Positions 18,643 to 31,480 are shown, counted from the stretch's first letter. The stretch: 64,000 nucleotides of DNA from an uncultured Collinsella sp. (GCA_934655755.1 CAKUHA010000002.1:62001-126000); one strand, 5' to 3'. The notes: generated from the letters alone by a model not told the origin. Numbers and translations: made by a program.

Positions 18643-19374
18643 ATGCTTACCAAACTCCTGTGCGAATTCGGCGCGACGGCCCTCATGATCGTCTTTGGCG
18701 TGGGCGTACACTGCGATACCGTGCTCAAGGGCACCAAGTATCAGGGCTCCGGCCATATGTTTGCCATCACCACCTGGTCTTTTGGCATCTCGGTCTGCCT
18801 GTTTGTCTTTGGCGGCGCCGTGTGCATGAACCCGGCCATGGTGCTTGCCCAGTGCATCGTCGGCCTGGTGCCGTGGGGCAACTGCATCCCCTTCATGCTT
18901 GCCGATATGCTCGGCGGCTTTGTGGGCGCCGTGATCGCTTGGTTTATGTATGCCGATGAGTTCAAGGCCTCCGAGGGCGTCGTCGACCCCATCGCTCAGC
19001 GCAACATCTTCTCGACCAACCCCACCACCGAGGGCACCAACTATGCCCGCAACTTCTTCTGCGAGGCTATCTGCACCTTTGTGTTTATCAGCGCTATCCT
19101 TGCTGCCGCCAGCCGCGCTGGTGAGAACGTTCTGATGCTCGCGATCTGCGTCGGCCTGATCGTTTGGGCCGTTGGTATGGGCATGGGCGGCATCACCGGC
19201 TTCGCCATGAACCAGGCTCGTGACCTTGGCCCTCGCCTTGCCTATCAGGTGCTGCCGATTAAGAACAAGGCCGATAACAACTGGAAGTACGGCTTGCTTG
19301 TTCCTGGCATCGCTCCGTTTGTCGGTGCCATTGTGGCTGCGCTGTTTGTGCATGGTTTCTTGGGCATGTTCTAG
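18643..19374 (+). CDS. Aquaporin/glycerol-facilitator family protein, LarD-like
   Basis: 243-residue MIP-family channel with six membrane spans and two half-helices. The first NPA motif is canonical (MNPAMVLAQ, 63-65). The second reads NQARDLGPRLA (190-194), with Gln in place of the usual Pro. Location 48 bp after larA, same strand, matches LarD, the D/L-lactic acid channel of lactate racemase operons. An AAGAAAG sequence precedes the ATG. Expected role: facilitated diffusion of lactic acid to the racemase. A 125-bp palindrome lies just downstream. Confidence 0.85.
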   Translation: MLTKLLCEFGATALMIVFGVGVHCDTVLKGTKYQGSGHMFAITTWSFGISVCLFVFGGAVCMNPAMVLAQCIVGLVPWGNCIPFMLADMLGGFVGAVIAWFMYADEFKASEGVVDPIAQRNIFSTNPTTEGTNYARNFFCEAICTFVFISAILAAASRAGENVLMLAICVGLIVWAVGMGMGGITGFAMNQARDLGPRLAYQVLPIKNKADNNWKYGLLVPGIAPFVGAIVAALFVHGFLGMF

Positions 19375-19395
19375 TCCAGGGCTACATAGTTGTCC

Positions 19396-19520
19396 GCTGG
19401 CCGCATGGGGTAACTTCCCAGCGCGTCCTCGGACATGAAAGAACCCCCGCTGCGCACTACGTGCGGCGGGGGTTCTTTCGTCCTGCGGAATGCGCTGGGA
19501 AGTTACCCCATACGGCCAGC
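19396..19520. repeat. 125-bp long inverted repeat sharing the internal loop of 16966
   Basis: GCTGGCCGCATGGGGTAACT pairs with the right end with one mismatch. The inner stem GAAAGAACCCCCGC pairs perfectly with its partner. The interruption GTCCTCGGAC-ATGAA opposite TTCGTCCTGCGGA is the same as in the palindrome at 16966, although the stems differ. It occupies the larD-TetR gap; beyond it (to 19675) I see only T/G-rich sequence without a gene. Confidence 0.75.
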
Positions 19521-19675
19521 TGCGGGGTCTTTGTTGCTCTTGAGTAGGCAACCCAACATATATATCTGAATTTGGATGTGGTGGGCGCTTTGCTGGTTGG
19601 GGCTTTGGGGTGTGTGTCTCACTTTGGGATGCATGGCGCCTTGGGATGGGCCGTGCTTTGGGATGAGGGGGTTAC

Positions 19676-20215
19676 TTAGTTGAAGAGGGGCTTGATGGCT
19701 GATAGGTAGTCTTTGGCTACGTCCTCTTTTGGGGCTTCGAAGTTGTGCCAGGCCCACCATTGGACTGTTCCTACGAAGCTTGAGGCTATGTGGTGTAGTA
19801 GAAAGCTGCGATCCATGGTGGCGGCGGGGCCGTTTGGTTCGGTGGGGACGGTTTCGGCTGCTCTTGACATGATGGTCTTGCGTAAGCAGTCGGCGAAGAC
19901 GCGTGAGCCGGCTCCTGCTACCAGGGCTCGTACGCCTTGGCGACGCTCCCAGAGGTTGTTGAGGATGTGCTCGACTTGCACGAGCGGGTCGTCGAACGGC
20001 GTGCCGTCATCGTCGAGGGCGTGGGCGCAGATGTCGATCACGAGCTCGGCGAGTAGGTCGTCTTTGCTCTTGAAAAGGCCGTAGAACGTCGCGCGGCCCA
20101 CGTTGGCACGCGCGATGATGTCGCCGACGGTGATCTTACCGTAGTCTTCCTCGCGAAGGAGCTCGGAAAACGCCGTGACTATAGCGGTGCGGCTTTTGGT
20201 TTTGCGAGCATCCAT
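19676..20215 (-). CDS. TetR-family transcriptional regulator
   Basis: 179 residues. The N-terminal TetR DNA-binding domain is clear: a helix-turn-helix in KITVGDIIARANVGRATFYGLFKSKDDLL (about 26-54). The C-terminal ligand-binding half (TetR_C) is divergent, with several Trp residues near the end (WWAWHNF). It begins 2 bp after the larC stop codon, so it is probably the last gene of larB-larC-tetR. The likely role is control of the lactate racemase genes, perhaps through the dyads upstream of larB. The ligand is unknown. Confidence 0.85.
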   Translation of the reverse strand: MDARKTKSRTAIVTAFSELLREEDYGKITVGDIIARANVGRATFYGLFKSKDDLLAELVIDICAHALDDDGTPFDDPLVQVEHILNNLWERRQGVRALVAGAGSRVFADCLRKTIMSRAAETVPTEPNGPAATMDRSFLLHHIASSFVGTVQWWAWHNFEAPKEDVAKDYLSAIKPLFN

Positions 20216-20217
20216 TC

Positions 20218-21123
20218 TTACGCGTCCACGTGGACGAGCAGGCAGCGGAGCGTGCCCGAGCAACCCTCGTAGGGGCGCTTGCCTGCGCCGTAGCCTACAG
20301 CTTCGATGCGATAACGGGCCGGCAGGTGCTCGGACGTGCGCAGTGCGGCGACGATGGCGGCGCCTGTGGGTGTCACGAGCTCGCCGGCGACCGGTGCAGG
20401 CGTGAGGGCGATATTGCCTGCCTGGCACAGGTTGACGACGGCGGGCACCGGGATGGGCATAAGGCCGTGGGCACAGCGGATGGTGCCGTGGCCCTCGGAG
20501 AGCGACTCGACCACAATATCCTCGATGCCCAGATCATCGAGACAGATGGCGACCGAGCAGACGTCGACGATGGAGTCGACGGCGCCCACCTCGTGGAACA
20601 TGACGGTCTCGGGCGTTTTGCCGTGCGCCTTGGCCTCGGCGGCGGCGAGCGCAGTAAAGATAGCGAGCGCGCGACGCTTGGCGCCTTCGCTCAGCCGAGA
20701 GCCGTCGATGATCGCCGTGACATCGGCCAAAGAGCGGTGGTGATGATGGTGGGCGTGATGATGGCCCTTGTGGTCATGGTCGTGTTCGTGGCAGTGCTCA
20801 TGCTCATCATGGTCATGATGGTGGTGGTGCTCGTGCTCATGGTCGTGCGTGTGCCCTGCGGTCGCATCGTTGCCATAGAGCCAGGCCATATCGTGGTCGT
20901 GGTTCTCGAGCTCCTCTGCCAGCTGAACGTCAAAGTCGCAGGCGTCGATGCCGTGCTTGTTTACGCGTGTGACGGCGATCGTAAAGCCGTCGACCGGCAG
21001 CGTGGCGAGCTGCTCGCGCAGGTGCTCCTCGCTGGCACCCAGGTCGAGCAGAGCCGCGACGGTCATGTCGCCGCTGATGCCCGAGGCGCCGTCGATGATA
21101 AGCGTGTGCTGATGGTTGGACAT
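20218..21123 (-). CDS. larC: Nickel-pincer cofactor nickel-insertion protein LarC (LarC1 portion only)
   Basis: 301 residues. The N-terminus DGASGISGDM and the segment DVCSVAICLDDLGIEDIVVESLSEGHGTIRCAHGLMPIPVPAV are LarC hallmarks. A remarkable His/Asp/Glu tract occupies residues 91-129, probably a nickel store. The protein ends at VGYGAGKRPYEGCSG...LVHVDA, which is where the LarC1 part of lactobacillar LarC ends. The LarC2 part (CTP-dependent cyclometallase), normally appended through a programmed frameshift or in one chain, is missing: the next bases encode a TetR regulator. LarC2 and LarE must be elsewhere if the pathway works. Confidence 0.88.
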   Translation of the reverse strand: MSNHQHTLIIDGASGISGDMTVAALLDLGASEEHLREQLATLPVDGFTIAVTRVNKHGIDACDFDVQLAEELENHDHDMAWLYGNDATAGHTHDHEHEHHHHHDHDEHEHCHEHDHDHKGHHHAHHHHHRSLADVTAIIDGSRLSEGAKRRALAIFTALAAAEAKAHGKTPETVMFHEVGAVDSIVDVCSVAICLDDLGIEDIVVESLSEGHGTIRCAHGLMPIPVPAVVNLCQAGNIALTPAPVAGELVTPTGAAIVAALRTSEHLPARYRIEAVGYGAGKRPYEGCSGTLRCLLVHVDA

Positions 21124-21133
21124 GGAATGCTCC

Positions 21134-21916
21134 TTAGCGGGCGCAGGGCGTACCGGCGCTCAGATGATTGATAAGGCTTGCCTGGTAAGCGGCGCCAAAA
21201 CCGTTCTCGATATTGACGACCGAAACGCCACTGGCGCAGGAGTTGAGCATGGCGAGCAGCGCGGCCACGCCGCCAAAGCTCGCGCCGTAGCCCACGCTGG
21301 TGGGGACGGCGATCACCGGACAACTCACCAAGCCGCCGATGACGCTTGCCAGGGCGCCCTCCATGCCGGCGATGGCGATGACCACCTGCGCCTGGGCAAG
21401 CTCCTCGGCATGTGCGAGAAGGCGGTGCAGACCGGCGACGCCCACGTCGTAGAGGCGATCGACTTCGTTGCCGTAGAACTCGGCTGTTAACGCGGCCTCT
21501 TCAGCGACGGGTAGGTCGCTCGTACCGGCGCAGGCCACGACGATGCGTCCATTGCCGGTGGGGGAGGGCTTGCCGCCCACGAGCGCGAGCTGTGCGTCCG
21601 GGACATATCCTAGGTCAATGTTGTTGCCGAGAAACTCCGCGGTGCGCGCGGCCTTTTCGGCGTCCAAACGCGTGACCAGGATGCGCTCCTGGCCTGCATC
21701 GAGCAGCGCTTTGATAATGGCGGCAATCTGCTCGGCGGTTTTACCGGCGCCGTAGACAACCTCGCCGGCTCCCTGTCGTACACCGCGCGAAAGATCGAGC
21801 TGCGCAAAGCCCAGGTCGGCGGTCGGTGCCGTCTGGATGCGCGTAAGGGCATCGGCCGGCGCAACGCTTCCGTCTGCCACGTCACTTAGCAATTGCTCAA
21901 AATCACGTTTGTCCAT
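21134..21916 (-). CDS. larB: Nickel-pincer cofactor biosynthesis protein LarB
   Basis: 260 residues. LarB carboxylates the pyridinium ring of nicotinic acid adenine dinucleotide and hydrolyses the phosphoanhydride, the first step of nickel-pincer nucleotide synthesis. The C-terminal domain is AIR-carboxylase (PurE)-like: CAGTSDLPVAEEAA, IAIAGMEGALASVIGGL, VIAVPTSVGYGASFGG and a final NIENGFGAAY segment. The start is the ATG at 21916 with AAGGGAAC before it, rather than an upstream ATG 11 codons earlier. First gene of the larB-larC-tetR operon, with two palindromes in its promoter region. Confidence 0.92.
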   Translation of the reverse strand: MDKRDFEQLLSDVADGSVAPADALTRIQTAPTADLGFAQLDLSRGVRQGAGEVVYGAGKTAEQIAAIIKALLDAGQERILVTRLDAEKAARTAEFLGNNIDLGYVPDAQLALVGGKPSPTGNGRIVVACAGTSDLPVAEEAALTAEFYGNEVDRLYDVGVAGLHRLLAHAEELAQAQVVIAIAGMEGALASVIGGLVSCPVIAVPTSVGYGASFGGVAALLAMLNSCASGVSVVNIENGFGAAYQASLINHLSAGTPCAR

Positions 21917-21960
21917 ATAAGTTCCCTTCGACGTTGAGAATTTTAGCACGCGAAGGGTTG

Positions 21961-22010
21961 TTTCCGAACATTAGAGCGAAATTGTTCGGAAATCTAATAT
22001 GTCAGATTTG
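21961..22010. promoter_or_regulatory. Two operator-like dyads upstream of larB
   Basis: TTTCCGAACA and TGTTCGGAAA are perfect inverted arms separated by 12 bp (21961-21992). An overlapping second dyad, AAATCT-N8-AGATTT, spans 21990-22009. They lie 45-95 bp upstream of the larB start on the - strand. The TetR protein of the same operon is the obvious candidate binder; serB is the neighbour on the other side. Confidence 0.5.
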
Positions 22011-22032
22011 ATGAAGTTGTGAGGCTAACTCG

Positions 22033-22668
22033 CTAGTCGCGCAGGATGATGTCCATGGCGAGCATCAAGTTGCGCTCGTCGATGGCAAACGGGGCCGCCT
22101 CGCGCGTCTTGGGCTTGGCGCAAAACGCGATGCCGGTGCCTGCCGCCTGAATCATGGGGATGTCGTTTGCTCCATCGCCAATCGCCACGGTGTGAGCCAT
22201 GTCGACACCGCACTCAACTGCCCAATCCAGCAGTTGGATGAGCTTGGACTCCTTGGTCACAATGTCGGCCGCCAGCTTGCCGGTGAGCTTGCCGTCAACG
22301 ACTTCCAGGCGGTTGGCCAGGCAAAAGTCGATGCCCGCGGCGGCCACGATCTTATCGGCGACCTCATGGAAGCCGCCGCTCACCACGCCGACCTTCCAGC
22401 CCTTGCTGTGCGCCGAGCGCACGAGCCCCAACGCACCGGGGGTAAACGTCACGCGCTCAAAGGTGCGCTCGAACACGCTCTCGTCCAAACCGGCAAGCAG
22501 CCCCACACGCTCCTCGAGCGCCTGCTTAAAGTCCAGCTCGCCGCGCATGGCGCGCTCGGTGATCTGCGCCACCTGCTCGCCCACGCCGGCCTCCTCGCCC
22601 AACAGGTCGATGACCTCTTGGTTGATGAGGGTGGAGTCGATATCCATAACAATGAGGCGTGCAATCAT
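22033..22668 (-). CDS. serB: Phosphoserine phosphatase SerB
   Basis: 211-residue HAD-superfamily hydrolase, final step of serine synthesis. The HAD motif I is MDIDSTLINQE (nucleophile Asp9, Asp11), motif II is in VGVVSGGFHEV, and the C-terminus carries AIGDGANDIPMIQAAGTGIAF (motif IV plus the GDGAND signature of SerB). There is no N-terminal ACT domain, as in short bacterial SerB. The start is the ATG at 22668, with GAAAGGCCC before it. Single gene, convergent with nothing and separated from larB by about 116 bp. Confidence 0.92.
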   Translation of the reverse strand: MIARLIVMDIDSTLINQEVIDLLGEEAGVGEQVAQITERAMRGELDFKQALEERVGLLAGLDESVFERTFERVTFTPGALGLVRSAHSKGWKVGVVSGGFHEVADKIVAAAGIDFCLANRLEVVDGKLTGKLAADIVTKESKLIQLLDWAVECGVDMAHTVAIGDGANDIPMIQAAGTGIAFCAKPKTREAAPFAIDERNLMLAMDIILRD

Positions 22669-22924
22669 GACGGGCCTTTCCAAGTGCTGTTTTTTTGGGG
22701 CATATTGTCGCACGTGACGCGTACGGGAGGGTGCCGCAGTGCGTCAATTGTTTCGTCTCCGTCAAGTCTTTGGGCAGGAGCTACTTTTTCGCGGTACATC
22801 GGCACAGGTGCGATAAGATAGAACGCCATGTCTGGCTGCGCGGTTTACGCAGGCTGGGCAAATCTGTACGACGCCGCCCGGAACGACACGGGGCGGCACA
22901 GATCCATAAAGGAGGATCACTGGT

Positions 22925-24712
22925 ATGAGCCAGACCCGTCCCATCGACGAGCATTCCATGCACACCCGTACCTGCGGCGAGCTTCGCCGCGAGAACGTGG
23001 GCGAAGAAGTCACCCTCACCGGTTGGGTGAGTCGTCGCCGCGACCACGGCGGCCTTATCTTCTGCGACCTTCGCGATCGCGAGGGCATCACGCAGCTCAC
23101 CTTCGACCCCGAGCACTCCGACGGCGATGCCTTTAAGATCGCCGAGACCATGCGTCCCGAGTGGCCCATCAAGATCCACGGCGTCGTGCGCGCCCGTGGC
23201 GAGGAGACCACCAACGCCAAGCTCGCGACCGGCGAAATCGAGGTCCTGACCGACCACGCCGAGGTGCTCAACACTTCCGTCACCCCGCCGTTCCAGATCG
23301 AGGACGGCATCGAGACCAGCGAGGATACCCGTCTGCGCTATCGCTATCTGGACCTCCGTCGTCCCGAGATGATGGCCAACCTCAAGCTGCGCTCCGACTT
23401 CACTTTCGCTATTCGCGAGGCGCTGCACAACCGTGAGTTCATGGAGGTCGAGACGCCCTCCCTGTTCAAGTCCACGCCCGAGGGCGCCCGCGACTTCATC
23501 GTCCCCAGCCGCATCCAGCCGGGCAACTTCTACGCTCTGCCGCAGTCCCCGCAGCTCCTGAAGCAGCTGCTCATGGTCGGCGGCGTCGAGCGTTACTACC
23601 AGGTCGCCAAGTGCTTCCGCGACGAGGACCTGCGCGCCGACCGCCAGCCCGAGTTCACCCAGGTCGATATCGAGATGTCCTTCGTGGACCAGAACGACGT
23701 CATGAGTGCGCTCGAGGAGGTCCTGTCCGACGCCTTCGGCCGCATGGGTGTCGAGATGCCCACGCCGCTGCGTCGCATGGACTACTGGGAGGCCATGGAC
23801 ACCTATGGCTCCGACAAGCCCGATACCCGCTACGGTATGCACCTGGTCGACCTGACCGACGTGTTCGCCAACTCCAAGTTCAAGGTCTTCGCGACCGCCG
23901 CGAACGAGGAGGGTTCCGTCGTCAAGGCCATCAACGCCAAGGGCGCCGGTGCCTGGGCCCGTGCCAAGATCGATAAGCTCGCCGGCGTGGCTTCCACGTT
24001 TGGCGCCAAGGGCCTGGCCTGGATCGCCTTCCGCGAGGACGGCTCCATCAACAGCCCCATCGTCAAGTTCTTCTCGGACGAGGAGATGGCTGCTCTGCGC
24101 GAGCGCATGGACGTCGAGCCCGGCGACCTTGTGATGTTCGCCGCCGGCCCGCGCTTGCTCTCTGACGAGATCCTGGGCGGCATGCGTTCCCACATGGCTA
24201 ACGCGCTCGAGATCAAGCGCGAGGGCCACGACTTCCTGTGGGTCGTCAACTTCCCGCTGTTCCACTGGGACGAGGACCGCAAGGCCTATGCTGCCGAGCA
24301 CCAGCCCTTCACCCTGCCGACCGAGACCGACATCGCCAAGATCGAGGCCGATCCGCTGGCAGCCGGTTCCTGCACCTACGACTTTGTCATGGACGGCTTC
24401 GAGGCCGGTGGCGGCGGTATGCGTATCCACAACGCCGAGATGCAGATGTCCATGCTCAAGCTCCTTGGCTTTACCGAGGAGCGCGCCGAGTCTCAGTTCG
24501 GCTTTCTCATGGAGGCCCTCAAGTTTGGTGCGCCCCCGATGGGCGGCTTCGCCCTGGGCCTGGACCGCGTGTGCATGCTGCTCACCGGCTCCGACTCCAT
24601 CCGCGACGTCATGGCGTTCCCCAAGACGGCCAGCGGCTCCGACCTCATGTCGGGCGCCCCGAGTGCCGTTTCCGGCGCCCAGCTCAAGGACGTCAGCCTG
24701 CGCCTGATGTAG
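22925..24712 (+). CDS. aspS: Aspartate-tRNA ligase
   Basis: 595-residue class II aminoacyl-tRNA synthetase of the bacterial type. It begins with an OB-fold anticodon-binding domain (about 12-110, VTLTGWVSRRRDHGG), continues with motif 2 (CFRDEDLRADRQPEFTQ), includes the bacterial GAD insertion (about 290-400), and ends with motif 3 (GFALGLDRVCMLLTG). It charges tRNA-Asp; whether it also charges tRNA-Asn cannot be told from sequence alone. AAAGGAGG precedes the ATG. A strong terminator follows. Confidence 0.97.
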   Translation: MSQTRPIDEHSMHTRTCGELRRENVGEEVTLTGWVSRRRDHGGLIFCDLRDREGITQLTFDPEHSDGDAFKIAETMRPEWPIKIHGVVRARGEETTNAKLATGEIEVLTDHAEVLNTSVTPPFQIEDGIETSEDTRLRYRYLDLRRPEMMANLKLRSDFTFAIREALHNREFMEVETPSLFKSTPEGARDFIVPSRIQPGNFYALPQSPQLLKQLLMVGGVERYYQVAKCFRDEDLRADRQPEFTQVDIEMSFVDQNDVMSALEEVLSDAFGRMGVEMPTPLRRMDYWEAMDTYGSDKPDTRYGMHLVDLTDVFANSKFKVFATAANEEGSVVKAINAKGAGAWARAKIDKLAGVASTFGAKGLAWIAFREDGSINSPIVKFFSDEEMAALRERMDVEPGDLVMFAAGPRLLSDEILGGMRSHMANALEIKREGHDFLWVVNFPLFHWDEDRKAYAAEHQPFTLPTETDIAKIEADPLAAGSCTYDFVMDGFEAGGGGMRIHNAEMQMSMLKLLGFTEERAESQFGFLMEALKFGAPPMGGFALGLDRVCMLLTGSDSIRDVMAFPKTASGSDLMSGAPSAVSGAQLKDVSLRLM

Positions 24713-24735
24713 GCGATCGGCTACATATTGCCTGT

Positions 24736-24770
24736 AACGAGGGAAGGACATGCGCCTTCCCTCGTTTTTT
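24736..24770 (+). terminator. Intrinsic terminator of aspS
   Basis: AACGAGGGAAGG, an 8-base loop, CCTTCCCTCG and six T residues, 24 bp after the stop codon. Confidence 0.9.
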
Positions 24771-24848
24771 GTGCGCGGGTATTGCGAGAGCATGGGCGGA
24801 ACGGGCGGCGCGGAAACGGGGGGGCAGAATGAGCGCTCAAAACGGGGT

Positions 24849-24882
24849 GGGCTTTCCGCAACAGTTGTTTGGCGGAAAGCCC
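24849..24882 (-). terminator. Hairpin downstream of the ebgR-like gene
   Basis: GGGCTTTCCGC pairs exactly with GCGGAAAGCCC. Read on the - strand it follows the LacI-family gene stop and is followed 6 bases later by GTTTTG. Confidence 0.6.
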
Positions 24883-24893
24883 GTCCCAGTTTC

Positions 24894-25910
24894 TTATAGC
24901 GAGTCTCTCTGGACCAGCTGCATGTGCATCACGGTGGTGGTGGGCTCGGCGCCCTTGATCATGTCGAGCGCAATGTTGGCGGCCATGTGGCCTTCCTCGC
25001 GCAGGGGCTGGCGGACGGTCGTGAGCGTGGGGGTGCAGCGCGCAGCAATCTCGTGATCGTCGAAACCGACGACGGAAACATCTGCCGGAACGGAAAGGCC
25101 TGCCTCGTTGAGTGCGGTAATGACGCCAGCCGCGATACGGTCCGATCCGCAGAGTACGCCATCGAAGGTGATCTCGCGCGCGAGGAGCTGATGCATGGCC
25201 TGATAACCGTCTCCGCTGTTCCATCCGGTGTAGACAACGTTCTCGTCCGGGAGGTCTTTATCCAAGACGGCGCGGTAGCCGCGTAGGCGGTCGATGACGG
25301 CGGGGTTGTCTTGCGGGCCCAGCACGGCGACGATATCTTTGCGCCCGCGCTCTTTCATGGCGAGTGCCGCAAAGTGTCCGCCCTCTTCATCGTCAGAATA
25401 GACCGTCGAGAACACATCGCGATAGGGGTGGCCTTCGAGCTGGCCGCACAGCACGGTGGGTACGCCCAGCTCGCGCAGCACCTCGAGCAGCTCGCTGCCC
25501 TTGTAGGGGGAGACGTCGATCACGGCGTCGAACGAGCGGCGCTCAAAGTGCTCGCGTGCGCGGTTGCGCTCATGCATAGAAGATGCCTGCAAAATAACGG
25601 GCAGATAGGACGACTCCGACAGTTCCTCGGTAATGCCGCTCAAAAACTCACTATAGGTAGGGTCGCTGAACAACTCACTCAGAGGCTCGGTCACGAGCAC
25701 GGCGATGATTTCCGTGCGCCCGACGGCAAGTGCTCGGCCACGAGCGTTGGGGACAAAATTGACTTCCTTAGCCGCCGCGCGGACGCGCTTTTTGGTTTCT
25801 TCGCTAATGCGGGGCGAATCGTTGAGGGCGCGCGATGCCGTGGAGCGCGATACGCCGGCAGCTGCGGCAACCTCGGCAAGCGTAGGTGCGGTGCGAACTG
25901 GTTGGGTCAT
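24894..25910 (-). CDS. LacI-family transcriptional regulator of the beta-galactosidase locus (EbgR-like)
   Basis: 338 residues. The N-terminal LacI helix-turn-helix is canonical (TLAEVAAAAGVSRSTASRALND, about 10-31), followed by the hinge helix GRALAVGRTE and a periplasmic-binding-protein-like sugar domain. It is divergent from the beta-galactosidase gene. The 377-bp intergenic region contains three copies of a CAACCGGTTGCA operator, whose central CG suits LacI proteins. Expected role: repression of the galactosidase pair, relieved by a galactoside. Confidence 0.88.
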   Translation of the reverse strand: MTQPVRTAPTLAEVAAAAGVSRSTASRALNDSPRISEETKKRVRAAAKEVNFVPNARGRALAVGRTEIIAVLVTEPLSELFSDPTYSEFLSGITEELSESSYLPVILQASSMHERNRAREHFERRSFDAVIDVSPYKGSELLEVLRELGVPTVLCGQLEGHPYRDVFSTVYSDDEEGGHFAALAMKERGRKDIVAVLGPQDNPAVIDRLRGYRAVLDKDLPDENVVYTGWNSGDGYQAMHQLLAREITFDGVLCGSDRIAAGVITALNEAGLSVPADVSVVGFDDHEIAARCTPTLTTVRQPLREEGHMAANIALDMIKGAEPTTTVMHMQLVQRDSL

Positions 25911-26153
25911 GGCGTCTCCTGGAACATGCGGTCGGTGTTGTCGCTGATACGGGCTGGTGCGGATACAGCTTACTATAGTGCGCCTGAACAGCGTTCATGA
26001 TATCCGGCCACTGGTAGCATTTCGCATCCAAGCTGCTGCTGAACATGTTTTGCAAAGGCGGGGACATAGATGGGCATGGCCGTTGTCCGCCGCTCTGGGA
26101 ACGCTGCTGTGCGCTGCGTATCGATACTCAGGGTGACATAAGTGCTGCGGTTG

Positions 26154-26254
26154 TACAACCGGTTGCACCGTTAATCCGCTCAAATCGACCGTTCAGCGGA
26201 CAACCGGTTGCACAGTATTTTGCATCGCCCGTAAGATAAGGACAACCGGTTGCA
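26154..26254 (+). promoter_or_regulatory. Triple LacI-type operator and promoter of the beta-galactosidase genes
   Basis: The palindrome ACAACCGGTTGCA occurs at 26154-26167, 26199-26212 and 26241-26254. A promoter fits between the last two: -35 TTGCAC (26208-26213, inside operator 2), 18 bp, -10 TAAGAT (26232-26237). Operator 3 therefore covers the transcription start. An overlapping GGTTGTACAACC adds to the first site. Confidence 0.75.
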
Positions 26255-26272
26255 CAAGAATCACTACGATGA

Positions 26273-29296
<3,024 letters not shown>

Positions 29297-29299
29297 GTC

Positions 29300-29755
29300 A
29301 TGCATCTCTTTAACTCTCGCGCCGACTTCGACGCTCAGATGAAGTCCGTCAAGAAGTGGATGCGTACCGGCCAGGCGCTCGACGGCGTTGCCGACCTGCA
29401 GCACGACGTGGCTTACTCCATCGGCGACTCGTTGGTGTACTGGTGGGTCTATGCCCGCGAGGCCGCAACCGCCGATCTGGTCGGTCACCGTCGCTATCAT
29501 GCCGTGCTTGCCCCGCTCGATGGCGACCTGACCGTCGAGGTTGCCCCCAAGGCCGACCTCACCTGCGCTCGCGCTTACAGCGATATCGATGATCGCGAGC
29601 GCTTTGAGGGGGCAGGGGAGAAGGTGACGATTCCGGCCGGCGGCGTTGCCGTCGTCGAGATTGACGAGGCGTATCGCGTCCTCGCCGACACCACGGATCC
29701 CCGTGTCACCGTGCTTCACGTGACGGTCGAAGGTTATTCCTTCCCCAACAAGTAG
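29300..29755 (+). CDS. ebgC: EbgC-like beta-galactosidase small subunit (YhcH/YjgK/YiaL family)
   Basis: 151-residue cupin-like protein of the YhcH/YjgK/YiaL family. In Escherichia coli EbgC is a required partner of the GH2 subunit EbgA. Here it starts 3 bp after the large-subunit stop, with AAGGAGG inside the end of that gene, so the two are translationally coupled. The C-terminal segment VTIPAGGVAVVEIDEAYRV is the cupin-strand region with the conserved acidic residues. The function as an activator subunit is inferred from family and context. Confidence 0.85.
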   Translation: MHLFNSRADFDAQMKSVKKWMRTGQALDGVADLQHDVAYSIGDSLVYWWVYAREAATADLVGHRRYHAVLAPLDGDLTVEVAPKADLTCARAYSDIDDRERFEGAGEKVTIPAGGVAVVEIDEAYRVLADTTDPRVTVLHVTVEGYSFPNK

Positions 29756-29840
29756 TATTCGTCCACCTGGACGTTTGCTTTGCGCCGTTAAGGGGGATGG
29801 CTTTGTTGACTCCCTTTTCCCATTCCCCTTAGCAGGTACG

Positions 29841-29875
29841 CCGTCCGCGATTGCGCTTGCAGCCCGGACGGTTTT
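29841..29875 (+). terminator. Terminator of the ebgA-ebgC operon
   Basis: CCGTCCG pairs with CGGACGG, followed by TTTT. A weaker AAGGGGGATGG/CCATTCCCCTT pairing at 29789-29830 precedes it. Confidence 0.6.
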
Positions 29876-29895
29876 AGATGAGATATAACGGATGA

Positions 29896-31371
<1,476 letters not shown>

Positions 31372-31418
31372 CGGCCAGGATTAATCTACGGCTGTGGAAT
31401 AAATCGATTCCCTTTCCT

Positions 31419-31449
31419 AAGGAGGGGCCTTACGAGGCCCCTCCTTTTG
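31419..31449 (+). terminator. Terminator of the permease gene
   Basis: AAGGAGGGGCC, loop TTACGA, GGCCCCTCCTTTTG, 48 bp after the stop. Confidence 0.88.
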
Positions 31450-31480
31450 CGCGTTGGGGCTGATTTTTGAACCCTGTGGG

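Noticed and set aside
20215-20428. TetR frame stays open 71 codons into larC, suggesting a LarC1-TetR frameshift fusion
   Set aside because: The upstream part is Arg-rich non-homologous sequence, and the TetR domain begins exactly at the ATG at 20215. It is not a LarC2 domain.
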